DNA of 64,000 nucleotides. It comes from Microvelia longipes (taxonomy: Eukaryota > Arthropoda > Insecta > Hemiptera > Veliidae). The DNA lies in contig JACMZG010001913.1 in NCBI GenBank assembly GCA_018340805.1, positions 8,982,976 to 9,046,975 of the forward strand, given 5' to 3'. Under the pieces are notes generated by a model that searched no databases, was not told the DNA's origin, and was given only the letters and a program-made list of their open reading frames with translations. The translations under genes and the position numbers were made by a program. How positions within the stretch are numbered: the first letter of the stretch is position 1; each line of letters opens with the position of its first letter. Below, in pieces: positions 17,931-58,494 of this stretch.

Positions 17931-20044
17931 ACAGGGTGTACAAAATAAAACTCCCTTCCCGAAAGGAGGTGGTACTACAGCTAATTTCCAACAAAAAACT
18001 TCATATTAACTATAGTCCGATTTTCAACCGTTCTCCCACAAGGTCAAATTTTATGATTTTTAAAAAACGCGTTGACTTAACTTCAAAATGACCAATTGTG
18101 GCTAAACTATAACTGCTAGCTTCAAAATATTGGTTTCGTTGGAAAGCTGAGAAAATTTGCTATAAGACCACTCACTTGTATTTTCAAAAACAATTTAACA
18201 TAACAGCCAAAAATTTGCATGAAATCAAAAATTAGTAAAATTTTATGATTTTCCAAAATTTTGTAGTTACTTTGATGAGAAACTAGCAAACTTGAGAACC
18301 TCTTGGTTTCAGGAAAACTACCTTGTTTACTCCTCTTTAAGTCAATACCCATATCATTATACGTTGATACGGTGATTTTTTTCAGAAAAAGCAAAAATAG
18401 GCTCAAAAAACACGCTAAAAAATGACTTACAGAAGTGATTTCTGTATAATAGTCCAAGAGCCAGACGCAAAAAACGTGACCGTCTAGCCCCAAAGGTTTA
18501 ACCCACTAGATCGACTTATTCTGGCTCCCTGATAATGAATCAGGTGGTCTGCCGTTTCAGAGAAGGGAAATTTAGCCCCGGGCCCCTTTAAAATCCGAAA
18601 AATTACCCCAAATTCTGTTTTCGCCCAATAACGGTGTTTCTATTGATTTTATCTAAAACTTAAAGGGTTGTTTTTTAAAGTTTATTAAATTTGTGATAAA
18701 TCCATTTTTAACATCAAAATCGGTCCAGTAAAACCGGAGATACAAATGTTGAAAGATTACCGAAAAAACATCTAAAAAGCATACATTTTTGTCCAAAAAC
18801 GCACAAATACCTTAAAATGTCATGTTTTTCCGTATTTACATGTTTAAGAATTAGGCAGACTTAAAAATCATGCATATTCTGTTAAACTGCAGGTAATTAG
18901 AGTTGTTCTAGAGAAAGAAGTCAGCACAGCTCTAATATGTGATGACTAATGACCGACATATAATGCTGAAAAAAGTGTATTTTTTCTAAAAAATTCAAGT
19001 TTTAACCTATCTTTCAGCATTATATGTCGGTCAGTAAGTCATCACATATTAGAGCTGTGCTGACTTCTTTCTCTAGAACAACTCTAATTACCTGCAGTTT
19101 AACAGAATATGCATGATTTTTAAGTCTGCCTAATTCTTAAACATGTTAATATGGAAAAACATGACATTTTAAGGTTTTTGGACAAAAATGTATGCTTTTA
19201 GATGTTTTTTTCGGTGATCTTTCAACATTTGTATCTCCGGTTTTACTGGACCGATTTTGATAGTTAAAAATGGATTTATCACAAATTTAATAAACTTTAA
19301 AAAACAACCCTTAAGTTTTTAGATAAAATCAATAGAAACACCGTTATTGGCGAAAACAGAATTTGGGGTCATTTTTCGGATTTTAAAGGGGCCCCGGGGC
19401 TAAATTTCCCTTATCTGAAACGGCAGACCACCTGATTCATTATCAGGGAGCCAGAATAAGTCGATCTAGCGGTTAAACCTTTGGGGCTAGACGGTCACGT
19501 TTTTTGCGTCTGGCTCTTGGACTATTATACAGAAATCACTTCTGTAAGAGTCATTTTTAGCGTGTTTTTTGAGCCTATTTTTGCTTTTTCTGAAAAGTCA
19601 CCGTATCAACGTATAATGATATGGGTATTGACTTAAAGAGGAGTAAACAAGGTAGTTTTCCTGAAACCAAGAGGTTCTCAAGTTTGCTAGTTTCTCATCA
19701 AAGTAACTACAAAATGTTTGGAAAATCATAAAATTTTACTAATTTTTGATTTCATGCAAATTTTTGGCTGTTATGTTAAATTGTTTTTGAAAATACAAGT
19801 GAGTGGTCTTATAGCAAATTTTCTCAGCTTTCCAACGAAACCAATATTTTGAAGCTAGCAGTTATAGTTTAGCCACAATTGGTCATTTTATGAAGTTAAG
19901 TCAACGCGTTTTTTAAAATCATAAAATTTGACCTTGTGGGAGAATGGTTGAAAATCGGACTATAGTTAATATGAAGTTTTTTGTTGGAAATTAGCTGTAG
20001 TACCACCTCCTTTCGGGAAGGGAGTTTTATTTGTACACCCTGTA
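17931..20044. mobile_element. 2.1-kb near-perfect palindromic (foldback) element
   Basis: Left arm 17931-18971 starts ACAGGGTGTACAAAATAAAA. The right arm 19012-20044 is its reverse complement over about 1.03 kb, with a loop of only about 40 bp (18972-19011). Mismatches are rare and mostly one-base. Both ends abut (TA)n, so it is probably inserted in a TA tract. No coding frame of note: the 123-codon frame at 18122-18493 is mirrored in the other arm and resembles nothing. It contains CCAAGAGCC in each arm, also the terminus of the elements at 38903 and 39681. A transcript would form a dsRNA of about 1 kb. Confidence 0.92.
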
Positions 20045-20050
20045 TATATA

Positions 20051-20126
<76 letters not shown>

Positions 20127-20164
20127 TATATATATATTATATATAATATATATATATATTATAT

Positions 20165-20195
<31 letters not shown>

Positions 20196-20197
20196 TT
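20045..20197. repeat. (TA)n tract
   Basis: Right flank of the palindrome, with TAAT/ATTA breaks. Confidence 0.95.
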
Positions 20198-20924
20198 TGC
20201 CTTTATGTTTTTGAGAGCAGAGAAAGCTTTGTCAGGCTGTGGAGCACGTGTTGTTTCTAGTTAAAGCAATAGAAACATATAGTATATGCTTTTTTGTGGA
20301 TTAGATGCAAAATGCCTGCACATAACTCATTTTCTTCTTCTTTTTAACTCATAACTGCACATAAGGTAGAACATTTCCTTCTATCTAAGATAGTTAGCAA
20401 AAAGGGGTCCAACATCATAGCCTAATTACTAGGTGATTTCACATCTCCCAAACTACTATCACTACTACCACTAGTTAAAATATCAATGAAAATATATTAA
20501 TGGCAAGAATATAATTAAGATTTTTTCAAGTAAATAATAAGAGTCGTTTTTCCACATAGTTCAAAAACTAATCAACACACAAGTAAAAGCGGCATCATCG
20601 ATTTTCTCATATGAAAGGAGCATAACAATAAAATACGACAAAGAGTAATAAATGGTTGAGATATTAAGTTAAAAAGTAAAGAAAAATGGAAGAAAATTAA
20701 AATTAATGGAAAAACTAAAGAATACCATAATTACATTACACTCATAAAACAGTCTTTAAAAGGAATAATTTTGTTACGACTTACGACATGTCTAATAATA
20801 AAGTATCTACGATCTACATTCATTGTACATAGTTTTGAATTAAAAAAATGCATCTACAGTAGCAAGATAAAATCTCGGTGGAAGTCATTTGTTTGTACCT
20901 GAAACAAAATGGAAAGATATATGT
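20198..20924. other. Intergenic, nothing recognised
   Basis: AT-rich. No supported gene or repeat family; lies 3' of the ciliary gene. Confidence 0.45.
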
Positions 20925-21240
20925 TAAAAATCTGTTGCAGATATCTGTTAAAAGGTAATATATCAATTAAAAGCTGTTAAAAATATCTGTTAAAAAGTAA
21001 TATATAAATTAAAATCTGTTAAAGATATTGTTAAAAGGTAATATATAAATTAAAATCTGTTAAAGATATCTGTTAAAAGGTAATATATAAATTAAAAGCT
21101 GTTAAAGATATCTGTTAAAAGATAATATATAAATTAAAAGCTGTTAAAGATATCTGTTAGAAGATTAAAAGCGGTTAAAAGGTAATATATAAATTAAAAG
21201 CTTTTAAAGATATCTGTTAAAGGTAAGATTTAAGTTAAAA
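20925..21240. repeat. Minisatellite, about 42-bp unit
   Basis: Seven or so units of AAATTAAAAGCTGTTAAAGA, TATCTGTTAAAAGGTAATAT. One unit is internally rearranged near 21160. Confidence 0.88.
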
Positions 21241-21404
21241 TCTGAATTTTGCAATCGAACCAGAGGAGTTGGTAAAATAATCTTCTGATAGTCTAATGGT
21301 TGTTTTACACATTGACCAATCAAACCTGAGTAGTTTGTAAAATACTGGATAGCAACAACTTAGGATGTCTTGAAAGGATATTTCAGGTGAAATGTTGTGT
21401 TCGG

Positions 21405-21545
21405 ATCATGGAGCTTTAATGAAAAGGATAACGCGATAAGAAAACTTCACTGACTCCATGAACATTTCATAATATAGAGAAATAGGAGCAACCTTACCTT
21501 CCCCCACAAAAGGTACGAAACGCAGGTTATGTAACAAGTATTTGA
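21405..21545 (+). mobile_element. hAT-like MITE family B, diverged fragment
   Basis: GATAACGCGATAAG, CACTGACTCCATGAAC, GAGAAATAGGAGCAACCTTA and AAACGCAGGTTATGTAACAA follow family B in order. The ends are eroded. Confidence 0.6.
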
Positions 21546-21726
21546 CAAATAAAACTTTTAAATTACCAACCTTAATTATTTTTAATGAAAATATTAAAAC
21601 AGCAGGTGGAAAGTTTTTATTAAATATGCTTACTAATCTCTTGCGTTTCTCACCTTAATCATTAGTTTAAGTAGGTGGAAAATGTGGAATGTTCTAGAGA
21701 TCTACAGGCAAAAATTAAGTTGATAT

Positions 21727-49838
<28,112 letters not shown>

Positions 49839-49917
49839 CTGTGAACAAAAAAAATGTTGAATGCATTTTTAAGGAAATTAAAACAACATATACGATTTTA
49901 AAACGATATTCATAATT

Positions 49918-50244
<327 letters not shown>

Positions 50245-50994
50245 GGTATTTTGACTCTTGGTCGAGCTCTAGTTATAATAACTTTTGCATTTTCTTATTC
50301 ATATGCGCATACATTCTAATTTCTAACCTTTTTGCTATTGACTCCTAGATACATAAATTTGGTTTGATAATGATATTAAGTAAAACCATCACAGAAATGA
50401 TTTTCTCTGCTATTATGCTAATAAGTAATTAATTGTTTTCAATTAATTACTGATTTAGATGTTTTTATCGCTAGCTTCTAATGTCGATAGGTAGAGGTTT
50501 AATGGAGCTCGTCACTAACAGTGCCAGTCTCCGGGTAGGTTTCATGTCTTTAGATTAGGCTATATATTGAGACACGCCACGCATCCTTAGCACACCGAAC
50601 TAAATATATATCTTTAGTTTTATTGCGTGTTTTTATTTTGTTTTTATTTTACTCTTTGTGATTCTGGGTCATAACCTACATTAAAGATTGAAGCATTATG
50701 TCACATATGAGTAAGAAAAATAATAAAAGATAAACAAAAAGTTTTAAAACGTTGACGGAAGTTGTAAAATAAAGTCTCGCGAAAATTTTTTTTTCGTCAT
50801 TAGGGACCTCTGAAACGGATTTGTGTCGTGGTCCGAGGTTCGAATTCCGCCATGACGCCTATCCCATTAGCGAATTTTTTCCCAAAGGAAATTCGCTAAA
50901 ATGTATGTCCTATAAAGAAATGACATATTCATAACTAATTATATTGTTTCTTTTTTTAGGAAAGAAAATGTTTTAAAATACCTATTCTGACAAT
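50245..50994. other. Intergenic or 5' intron; nothing firm
   Basis: A box-B-like GAGGTTCGAATTCCGCC at about 50841 could be a decayed tRNA-derived SINE, but no convincing box A was found. The missing first exon of the CIMIP2-like gene should lie here or further right. Confidence 0.35.
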
Positions 50995-51002
50995 ATATTT
51001 AG

Positions 51003-51483
51003 CAAGGATCTCGAATAAAGGGGATGATGCATTAAGGAACGTTTCTGACCCCATGGAAGTTGTATGAGATAGAGAAATAGGAGCAAACTTACCTTCCTCA
51101 TGGTTATAATGATAAAAAGGCGCTAAACGCAGGTTATGTACCAAGGTTCGAGTTTTCTTCTCAACTTTGTTCTCTGCTTTTTGTAATTGTTACATTTGTG
51201 GTGCTTGTTAAGTCATTTGTGGCTTATACTTAACCACTTTAGTGAGTGATAATTTAAGCGTGTTTATAACCTTCTCAAGCAATAAACAATAGAAAACCAT
51301 TGAGAGGTAAGTTTGCCTAAAACATTTAAGACCTGCGCTGTTATAAGAATTGTAAGCATGCGCAGTTGGTTTTTTGACGTGTATTTCGTGTTGAATTCTC
51401 TCTATTTTTTTTTGGTATTCGATGGGGTCAATTGTGTATGGCAAATTGACTTAGTGCGTCATTCCCTTTATTCAAGATCCTTG
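51003..51483 (+). mobile_element. hAT-like MITE family B, complete copy with 8-bp TSD
   Basis: Ends CAAGGATCTCGAATAAAGGG and the inverse CCCTTTATTCAAGATCCTTG, flanked by ATATTTAG at 50995-51002 and 51484-51491. With 40494-41037 this fixes the family as hAT-like. Confidence 0.9.
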
Positions 51484-51491
51484 ATATTTAG

Positions 51492-52061
51492 TGAGACATG
51501 ATCATAATATGTCAGCTGTAAATTTAAGTGTTAATTTCTATATGACACTTAGTACGTTCACACACACTTCTAAATCCACGGATCGTATTAAGTACGATAT
51601 TTAAATACGGTAATATTAGCAGTATGAACCATACGGAGAGAATCCGGACGGATATGCTAGAACTCGGGTAATTGAATCAAAATGGACCCCCCGATACGCT
51701 GTATGTACCTTCAGAGGCGATCGTATTTAACGGATAACCTTCTCGTCGAACTATTATTTCGCTAAAAATATTCCCATTTTTCATCTAATAACTTTAGAAA
51801 TACTTTTTTCTTTATTATGCAAAGAAATCACGATTTAATTAAATACATTTTTTGGTTTAAACTTCCTTATAACCAAAAGTGAACCTTCACCATAAAAGAC
51901 GCGATGTTTTGGCGGGATCAGTTATCAAGTAATCTCACTCGATCGCCTAAACAAATACGGTGCTATAATTTTATCGTATTAAATGCGTATGGAATACGAT
52001 CACTGGTTAAATACGCTGTGTATACGTAGTAATTTGTTTTACCATTCTAGGAAGGAAACAA
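51492..52061. other. Intergenic with recurring TACG-rich words
   Basis: GTATTAAGTACGATATTTAA, AAATACGGTAATATT and TTAAATACGCTGTG suggest an eroded inverted-repeat element at about 51545-52030. Ends not fixed. Confidence 0.35.
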
Positions 52062-52220
52062 ATAAATCAAACAAGTCGGTTTGCTGCCACATGGTTGTTC
52101 ACCTGTAGCAGTGTGTCGTATTAATTTTAAATAATTTTGTGAGTGGCATATTGCCACAATATAAGCAAATTTCCAAATGTATTAGTCTAAACCCGCGTGA
52201 TTCATCTACGTAAAGTTATA
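52062..52220 (+). repeat. Dispersed segment related to 58780-59000, single-unit version
   Basis: AAACAAGTCGGTTTGCTGCC, ACATGG, then GTGAGTGGCATATTGCCACA, ATATAAGCAAATTTCC. Matches the flanks of the 19-bp array at 58793-58912, but with one unit only. Confidence 0.6.
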
Positions 52221-52532
52221 AGCGAAAAATAATAAAAACAAGAGCAATCCTTATTATCAGCTTACTACTTGCAAAGCATAATGTCAACTGGATCCAATAA
52301 CTTTTAAACGTTAGCTAAATTGTCGAAATTTTTCATGCTCAGTCATTATTGTTGGGGTTAATGACGTCACAAACATTTCATTATAAATAGTGTTCTGCAT
52401 TTATAACGCAGATTTTACACCAAGTTATACTCAGATCCTAAGAAGGCCTTTACAGTGTTATTTCGTCCAATAGAAACATGTTGGAACATAATCCTGTACA
52501 TACACTTATATTTATACACAATTATATACATA

Positions 52533-52533
52533 C

Positions 52534-52615
<82 letters not shown>

Positions 52616-52616
52616 A
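52533..52616. repeat. (TA)n tract
   Basis: Simple repeat. Confidence 0.95.
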
Positions 52617-52734
52617 TCAAAAATACACAAAAGTAATGTGATAGAGTACACACATAACTGTTCATAAATATATATACGAAGTTAAATTTGTTGTCATCAA
52701 TCAAAACTTTTTTTTAAAAAGTTCTTTATTGGCA

Positions 52735-53432
52735 AAAAGTAATACAATATTTATTTTGTGTATATACCGGAGCCATATTTTATTTATTAATTTAGGGTAA
52801 TTTGTGCCTCTTTATTTTTTGATTTATTTATTTGTTATTTTTGTGGTATAAATTTGGATTACTTTTTTCGAGTGTGAGAGGGTTTGTTTGGGTTAAGGAT
52901 AATTTTATATTTTTTGGTTTGGGTATTTTATTTTTTATATCATTATTATTTTTTATTTATTTGTTTAATATTTTCAAATGATATTTTTGATGGTATTCTG
53001 AGTAGGTTTATATTGTAAAGTTAATTTGCAAAAGTTTCAAAAAGGGTTGCCTATACAGTCTGTGGACTGACTTTTGATCATGTAAAATTAAGGGGAACCA
53101 CAGAAAACCTCAATCAGGTTGATCGAACACGCGGGTCATGGGTGTAAAGGTTATGTTATTATTTTTTTACGTTTGGGGGTTTAACTGTTAAGATTTTTTT
53201 TTTTGCTAAGGGGAATAGTTAATTTTACTTACGAATTTGAGTGTATTTATTATATTTTTTTAATTTTAAGAAGAGCAGAATCTTGATTTTTTTCAGTATT
53301 GTCTTTGATATCTTGAAGTTTGACATCTTGACATAATTTTACCTGTTCTGTTTTGTATTTTGTACAGTCTAGTAGGATATATTCTACTGTCTTGTCTATT
53401 GTGGGGCAGAATAAAAACTTTAAAAAGTACAC
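52735..53432 (-). pseudogene. Non-LTR retrotransposon 3' end: C-terminal zinc-knuckle fragment and 3' UTR
   Basis: The - strand at 53250-53430 reads CPTIDKTVEYILLDCTKYKT and on. This is the CxxxxxT.EHIL..C pattern at the end of Jockey/R1-type ORF2. The following 0.5 kb would be its 3' UTR, with A-rich - strand sequence at its end near 52725. A 5'-truncated relic is typical of LINEs. Confidence 0.6.
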
Positions 53433-54069
53433 TAAAGCCTCGTTTCATTATTAGCAGCTTGTTTTTGATTTAAAAAAATGACTAGAATCAATTAAAAGTG
53501 GAACATTAAAATTGGTTATCAATCCTTCTCGATATTGAACATCGAGAAGGATTCATAACAACGAGAATCATTCGATTGAAACCACAGCCGCTATATTTAC
53601 GGTTCACTGGACTTTTGACTATTTTCTCCTCTGTTGCAGCAGCTTATTTATAATTGTTTAACTTTTTTTGTCGCCAGTCGCGCCAGTTCTTTGAAAAAAA
53701 CATAGCTGGTAGGAATTAGACAATAACCAGGTAATGGAGGTTTTCGCCTCTAGAGTAACTATAGTAAATAAAGTACTAAAGATATTAGCTACTATAGTAA
53801 GATAGAGGTGATATTCGGCTTGAGAGTGGCTGTGCCAAACTAACAAATTGCGGAAATTCGCCACTCCGGCCTGATAGTGGTTAAATTTACCTTGAAGGCG
53901 AGTATGCCAAACTAATCAAGAAAAAATCTTCTCTCTAATCAACATATTCTTGGCATGTCTTTTGCTTATTTAGCAATCCTTTTTATTTTTATTTTTCCTT
54001 ACCTACTATATAAAAATATAGATAGAGAAAATATTACTTTTTGTCTATCTGAAAAAAATTGGTGTTGCA

Positions 54070-54070
<1 letters not shown>
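53433..54070. other. Intergenic, nothing recognised
   Basis: Contains a 19-bp inverted pair ATCCTTCTCGATATTGAACA / CATCGAGAAGGAT at 53521-53552. No gene. Confidence 0.4.
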
Positions 54071-54073
<3 letters not shown>

Positions 54074-54144
<71 letters not shown>

Positions 54145-54147
54145 GTG

Positions 54148-54192
<45 letters not shown>
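54074..54192. repeat. (TA)n/(GT)n microsatellite
   Basis: TA repeat passing into GT and GTAT. Confidence 0.95.
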
Positions 54193-54195
<3 letters not shown>

Positions 54196-55159
54196 TTCCA
54201 TATACGACACTTTCTTGTAAACACGCTATCTTTTGAAAGGAATAATATTTTTTTAATCAAACTTGGTACAAAAATCAACCTTTGAGAGGACCCGAACCCT
54301 ATTAAAAACCAGATTTTTGTGACGTCATTAATCCGGTGTGTTAAGTCAGCAAAATTTTCAAAAAACCGGTAAAATTCAGGGTCAATATTTTTCGCCGCGA
54401 AAAAGGTTCTTACTTATATTTTTGGGGCGCTGAATCGAATGAATCCGGTCTGAAGTCGATCCGACCACTCCAAGGGACCAAAAAGTTTTAGCCTCTCTTG
54501 AAATAATATCTCTATGAGTTAAATCTATAAAAAAATCTGTGAATTTATTAGAGAAGAAGTTTAGATTCATTGAGTTTCCTAACGCCTTAAAATATTTACT
54601 TTTGACTCAACCTATAAGATGTTAAAGTAAGTGCGTTATATTATATAGGAAAATAGTTTTCCAGGTCTCTATAGTTGGACTTTCTTTTTATAGAATGCGT
54701 TCTGCATTTTCTTGGAGTGACATCTTATCAAACTGCATCACTTGTCTTGTTTACAAGACAACACGACGTGCTTTTTCACACCTGCAAGACAACTCTAAGG
54801 AAATTGGAAAATCTCTTCTTTCTTTTCATACGAGAAAGTAACACTAACTTCTTACCATCTTCCTATTTTCTGAATTTTTGGGTAAACGCAATACTTTTTG
54901 TTTTTCTGCAGTAGTAGGTAAGGAAAAATAACAAGAACTGTTTTGTTTAATTCATAAAAGGATGTGTTATATAAATATTTACTCATCTGCGACTGTTTAT
55001 TAGAAGTATTTATTGATAGCTGTAAATAGATTACAATTAAAATTAATTAATATAATTACATGAATGAATACAAATTTTATTACTACGCATGAAAATAAGC
55101 AATTAAATTAAAAAATGTATTTTTAAAATAATTGCATGTATCGATTAAAAAAATATACT
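54193..55159. other. Intergenic, nothing recognised
   Basis: Short open frames (for example 54675-54914) have no family resemblance and no splice support. Confidence 0.4.
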
Positions 55160-55240
55160 CAGCTAAGGAGGATGAGCGTAACGAATCCGATGTAATACGG
55201 AAAAGTTTCGAGGTACCCCGTACCTGATTTTTTTTTTTTA
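55160..55240 (+). mobile_element. 5S-derived SINE family C, 3' part only
   Basis: GGATGAGCGTAACGAATCCG, ATGTAATACGGAAAAGTTTC, GAGGTACCCCGTACCTGATT, then T-run. Confidence 0.75.
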
Positions 55241-55311
55241 AATGATTTTTAAATTGCCCTTTAGAAAAGGGCAAACCTGTAAAAGGATGAAAAAACCAGT
55301 AAAAAAAATAT

Positions 55312-55862
55312 TTAAAAATACATTTTATTATGTGCGATTATTTCTGTCATAATACATATTTACTATCATCAATTTTATTATGGGCGATTATTTTTGTCAT
55401 AATACATATTTATTATCATCAATTTTGTTTATTATGTGCGATTATTTTTGTCATAATACATATTTACTATCATCAATTTTATTATGGGCGATTATTCTTA
55501 TCATAATACATATTTACTATCATCAATTTTATTATGTGCGATTATTTTTGTCATAATACATATTTACTATCATCAATTTTATTATGGGCGATTATTTTTG
55601 TCATAATACATATTTACTATCATAAATTTTATTATGGGCGATTATTTTTGTCTTAATACATATTTACTATCATCAATTTTATTTTGTCTAATATATATTT
55701 ACATCATCAATTTTTTATGGGCGACTATTTTTGTCTTAATACATATTTACTATCATCAATTTTATTTGGGCGATTATTTTTGTCATAATACATATTTACT
55801 ATCATCAATTTTATTATGGGCGATTATTTTGTCATATACATATTTACTATTATCAATTATTG
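55312..55862. repeat. Minisatellite, 50-bp unit
   Basis: About 11 units of ATTATGGGCGATTATTTTTG, TCATAATACATATTTACTAT, CATCAATTTT. Units vary by GGGCG/GTGCG and small deletions. Confidence 0.92.
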
Positions 55863-56220
55863 ATGAGTAACTAATGCCAAGGTATCTAAACCATATACGT
55901 ATACAGTAGAAAAGATTATAATTGGATAGTTAAAGCTAGGGGGTGTCTCTTGGCAATTTATTATCTCCGACAAGGAAGAAATGAGCAATATCTCAGATCT
56001 CTGTAACACAGGTAAAAGATAACCTGCAGTTTATGGCAGCATGCCTTCGTTGGCACAATTTAGATTTAAATACTTTAATTATAAATTTTAAATAAATATA
56101 AATTTATAAATATCTTTATTTAAATACAAATGAAGAGCTAACTGCTGTGGCTAACTACACAAAAATATCTTGTCAACATAGATAAACATAGATAGAACAG
56201 AAAAAATAATGAGAGGGGTC
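55863..56220. other. Intergenic, nothing recognised
   Basis: No supported feature. Confidence 0.4.
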
Positions 56221-56485
56221 AATAAGGTTAGTCCTAGATGTTAAACCACGCCTTAAATTTCAAATCAGGCCAGCCTTATTGGTTCCTCAACACTATTTTC
56301 CCGTGCTGTAAACTCATTTTAGCCGTGTGTCTTACTATAATGTAATAGAAAGTTTATTTGTTGGTATAAGATTGGCTTGATTTGAAATTGAGGGCGTGGT
56401 TTAACATCCAGGACTAACCTTATTAGCTCCCTCGCATTATTTTCCCCACGCTGTCAACTGATTTTAGCCGTGTGTCGTATTATAA
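56221..56485. repeat. Mixed inverted and direct repeat
   Basis: 56221-56280 (GTCCTAGATGTTAAACCACG, CC) is inverted at 56368-56424. The segment ending TTTAGCCGTGTGTC is directly repeated at 56318-56340 and 56463-56485. Possibly the ends of a small element. Confidence 0.7.
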
Positions 56486-56739
56486 ATCTAATTGATACTC
56501 CGAGACAGGGTGAACAACATCCTTTAGGAAGGTGTCCATAATGATGCGTGGAAGGACTTCTCTACACCGTTGCGTACCGGTGCACCGTCTAATGACGTGT
56601 TATGCGTTAACACCTTCCCTGTTACGTCGACTCGGTTTTTAAGAAATTATAAACTTTAATTACTCTAAACAAAACATTGAACCATCAAAAGAATGGATGG
56701 TTACATCAATTACATAATGTTGTTAATATAAGAAAACAG

Positions 56740-57195
56740 CGGCCTCCGTTAAGAGGCCAAGAGTCGGCAAAGAGGCCAAGATGTTACTTTTATGATAACC
56801 ATAAAATAATTCTATATACAGAAGGACACTACTGATAACACGAAAAGCCGGTTCACTGGTGGTCTTAAGTAATACTGCCACCCTAACAATATAAAATTTT
56901 CTTACAAAAGGAAGTTGGCAATACTTCCGGTTGCTGATTATTATGTGTCTATTATTAATTAATGAATGGTTTTTCATAAAATACTTATAAATATCGCTGC
57001 ATCACAATTTTAAAGCATTTTAAATTGTAGTTTAACGTATTTATTAAAATTATATTAAAAGTAGTCCTCGTCAACTAAATAAAGATTCTTGTATTCCGCT
57101 ATCCTTTTGCCATATATAAGACGGGTTTTATTAAAAACTCAGCCGGTGTTTTAAGTTATTATATTTGGTCTTTACAGTCTTTCTTTATTAATGGA
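56740..57195. mobile_element. MITE family A, truncated, with 19-bp units on both sides
   Basis: 56803-57190 follows 49171-49580 closely (AGTAGTCCTCGTCAACTAAA; TTAACGTATTTATTAAAATT). The right end is lost. Two or so GAGGCCAAGAGTCGGCAAA units lie at 56748-56782, and the main array starts at 57225. Confidence 0.78.
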
Positions 57196-57224
57196 GTACA
57201 TTAATTTATCCATTAACCAGTAAT

Positions 57225-57480
57225 ATGACGCACGCAAAGAGACCAAGAGTCGGCAACGAGGCCAAGAGACGGCAAAGAGGCCAAGAGTCGGCGAAGAGGC
57301 CAAGAGTCGGCAAAGAGACCAAGAGTCGGCAAAAAGGCCAAGATACGGCAAAGAGACCAAGAGTCGGCAAAGAGGCCAAGAGTCGGCAAAGAGACCAAGA
57401 GACGGCAAAGAGACCAAGAGTCGGTAAAGAGACCAAGAGTCGGCAAAGAGGCCAAGAGTCGACAAAGAGGCCAAAGGCCT
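57225..57480 (-). repeat. 19-bp minisatellite, about 13 units
   Basis: AAAGAGGCCAAGAGTCGGC repeated. Because 19 is not a multiple of three and the unit has no stop on either strand, several frames stay open (for example three on the - strand at 57172-57535). They would encode a repeat of 19 residues. Bounded at the right by GGCCAAAGGCCTCTTGTTT. Confidence 0.92.
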
Positions 57481-57752
57481 CTTGTTTACTAAACTGAATG
57501 TTGCAAAAAAGTGAAAATTCCAGTTGCTTTAACATTTTAGTTTTAAACTAGCTTTTGTTTTGTTTTCTATTCACCTCAGATTGACATTAAGAAATGTTAA
57601 TGGCATCATTGTTATGCCTAGAGTTGTTTAGTAACATCTACGTGACATTGTCTCTTCGTTACCACGCCGTGTCATTCTTACGGAGTAATGTGGACCTCGT
57701 AGAGTAATTACTTACTTCCTTATTGTGTGCATTTCAAACAAAAATTACAACA

Positions 57753-57878
57753 TTTTTACTTTTCCTCATTTATACCGTAGGTATATAGGAAAAGTATTGT
57801 GTTTGAAAAAAATGCGAAACCGGGATGTCACCGGAATTATCCGTTTTAGACGTTTTTATAGCCTCCTGAGTGGTTTTT
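57753..57878 (+). repeat. Dispersed conserved segment, copy 1 (partner 62648-62772)
   Basis: Shares TATAGGAAAAGTATTGTGTT, GCGAAACCGGGATGTC.., GGAATTATCCGTTT and TGCCTCCTGAGTGGTTTT-type sequence with 62648-62772. Confidence 0.75.
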
Positions 57879-57879
57879 G

Positions 57880-58490
57880 CAAAGTTATCTGTGTGTATGT
57901 GATTTTTTCATTTTCCTTTTAGTAGTAACCCTACTAAAAGGCCGTATATTATCAGCATGTCCCATATAAATACTACATGATTTTGAAAATCATTTTGACC
58001 AAAAAGCCTTAAGGTCTTAGATTCCTTTAGAAAGTTTAGTGACTTTTAACACCACAAAATAACCAAGACAAAGTATTATTACCTGCATTGTTTTTTATAC
58101 AGTTACGTTAGTGGATCACGGCTGCCTAGATTTATGTAACAACCTTCTCCTGTCAACTTGAGAGATAACCGTGAAGTTAAATTATTTATACAGAGTCGAT
58201 TTTATCTATCTATTGATCTCTCATTGAGAATAACGCTTATATTAAACACAATGACTCGTTAATAAGGAAAAATGTTTTCGAATACTGATTCTAAGATAAA
58301 TTTAACATTAAGTTATGAACCGAATAGCATGGAGTCTCCAAATATGTCTTATATGTCTCTCCACAAACTATTATACATTATTATAAAGTCTATGGCTGTA
58401 TTAGTCCCCCATTCTGAAAGGGGTAATCGAATAATAATTATTGTGATCGGGGAGGGGGATGATAGGGTAGCGAAAGACTAACCAAGATGG
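57880..58490. other. Intergenic, nothing recognised
   Basis: No supported feature. Confidence 0.4.
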
Positions 58491-58494
58491 TGTG

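Noticed and set aside
18122..18493. 123-codon ORF in the giant palindrome
   Set aside because: No family resemblance, and the mirrored arm does not preserve it as a separate gene.
50800..50880. tRNA or SINE at GAGGTTCGAATTCCGCC
   Set aside because: Box B only; the upstream sequence does not fold as a tRNA.
55312..55862. CRISPR-like regular array (50-bp period)
   Set aside because: The whole unit repeats, with no unique spacers, in an animal-type genome. It is a minisatellite. The same holds for the 41-, 42-, 55- and 64-bp arrays.
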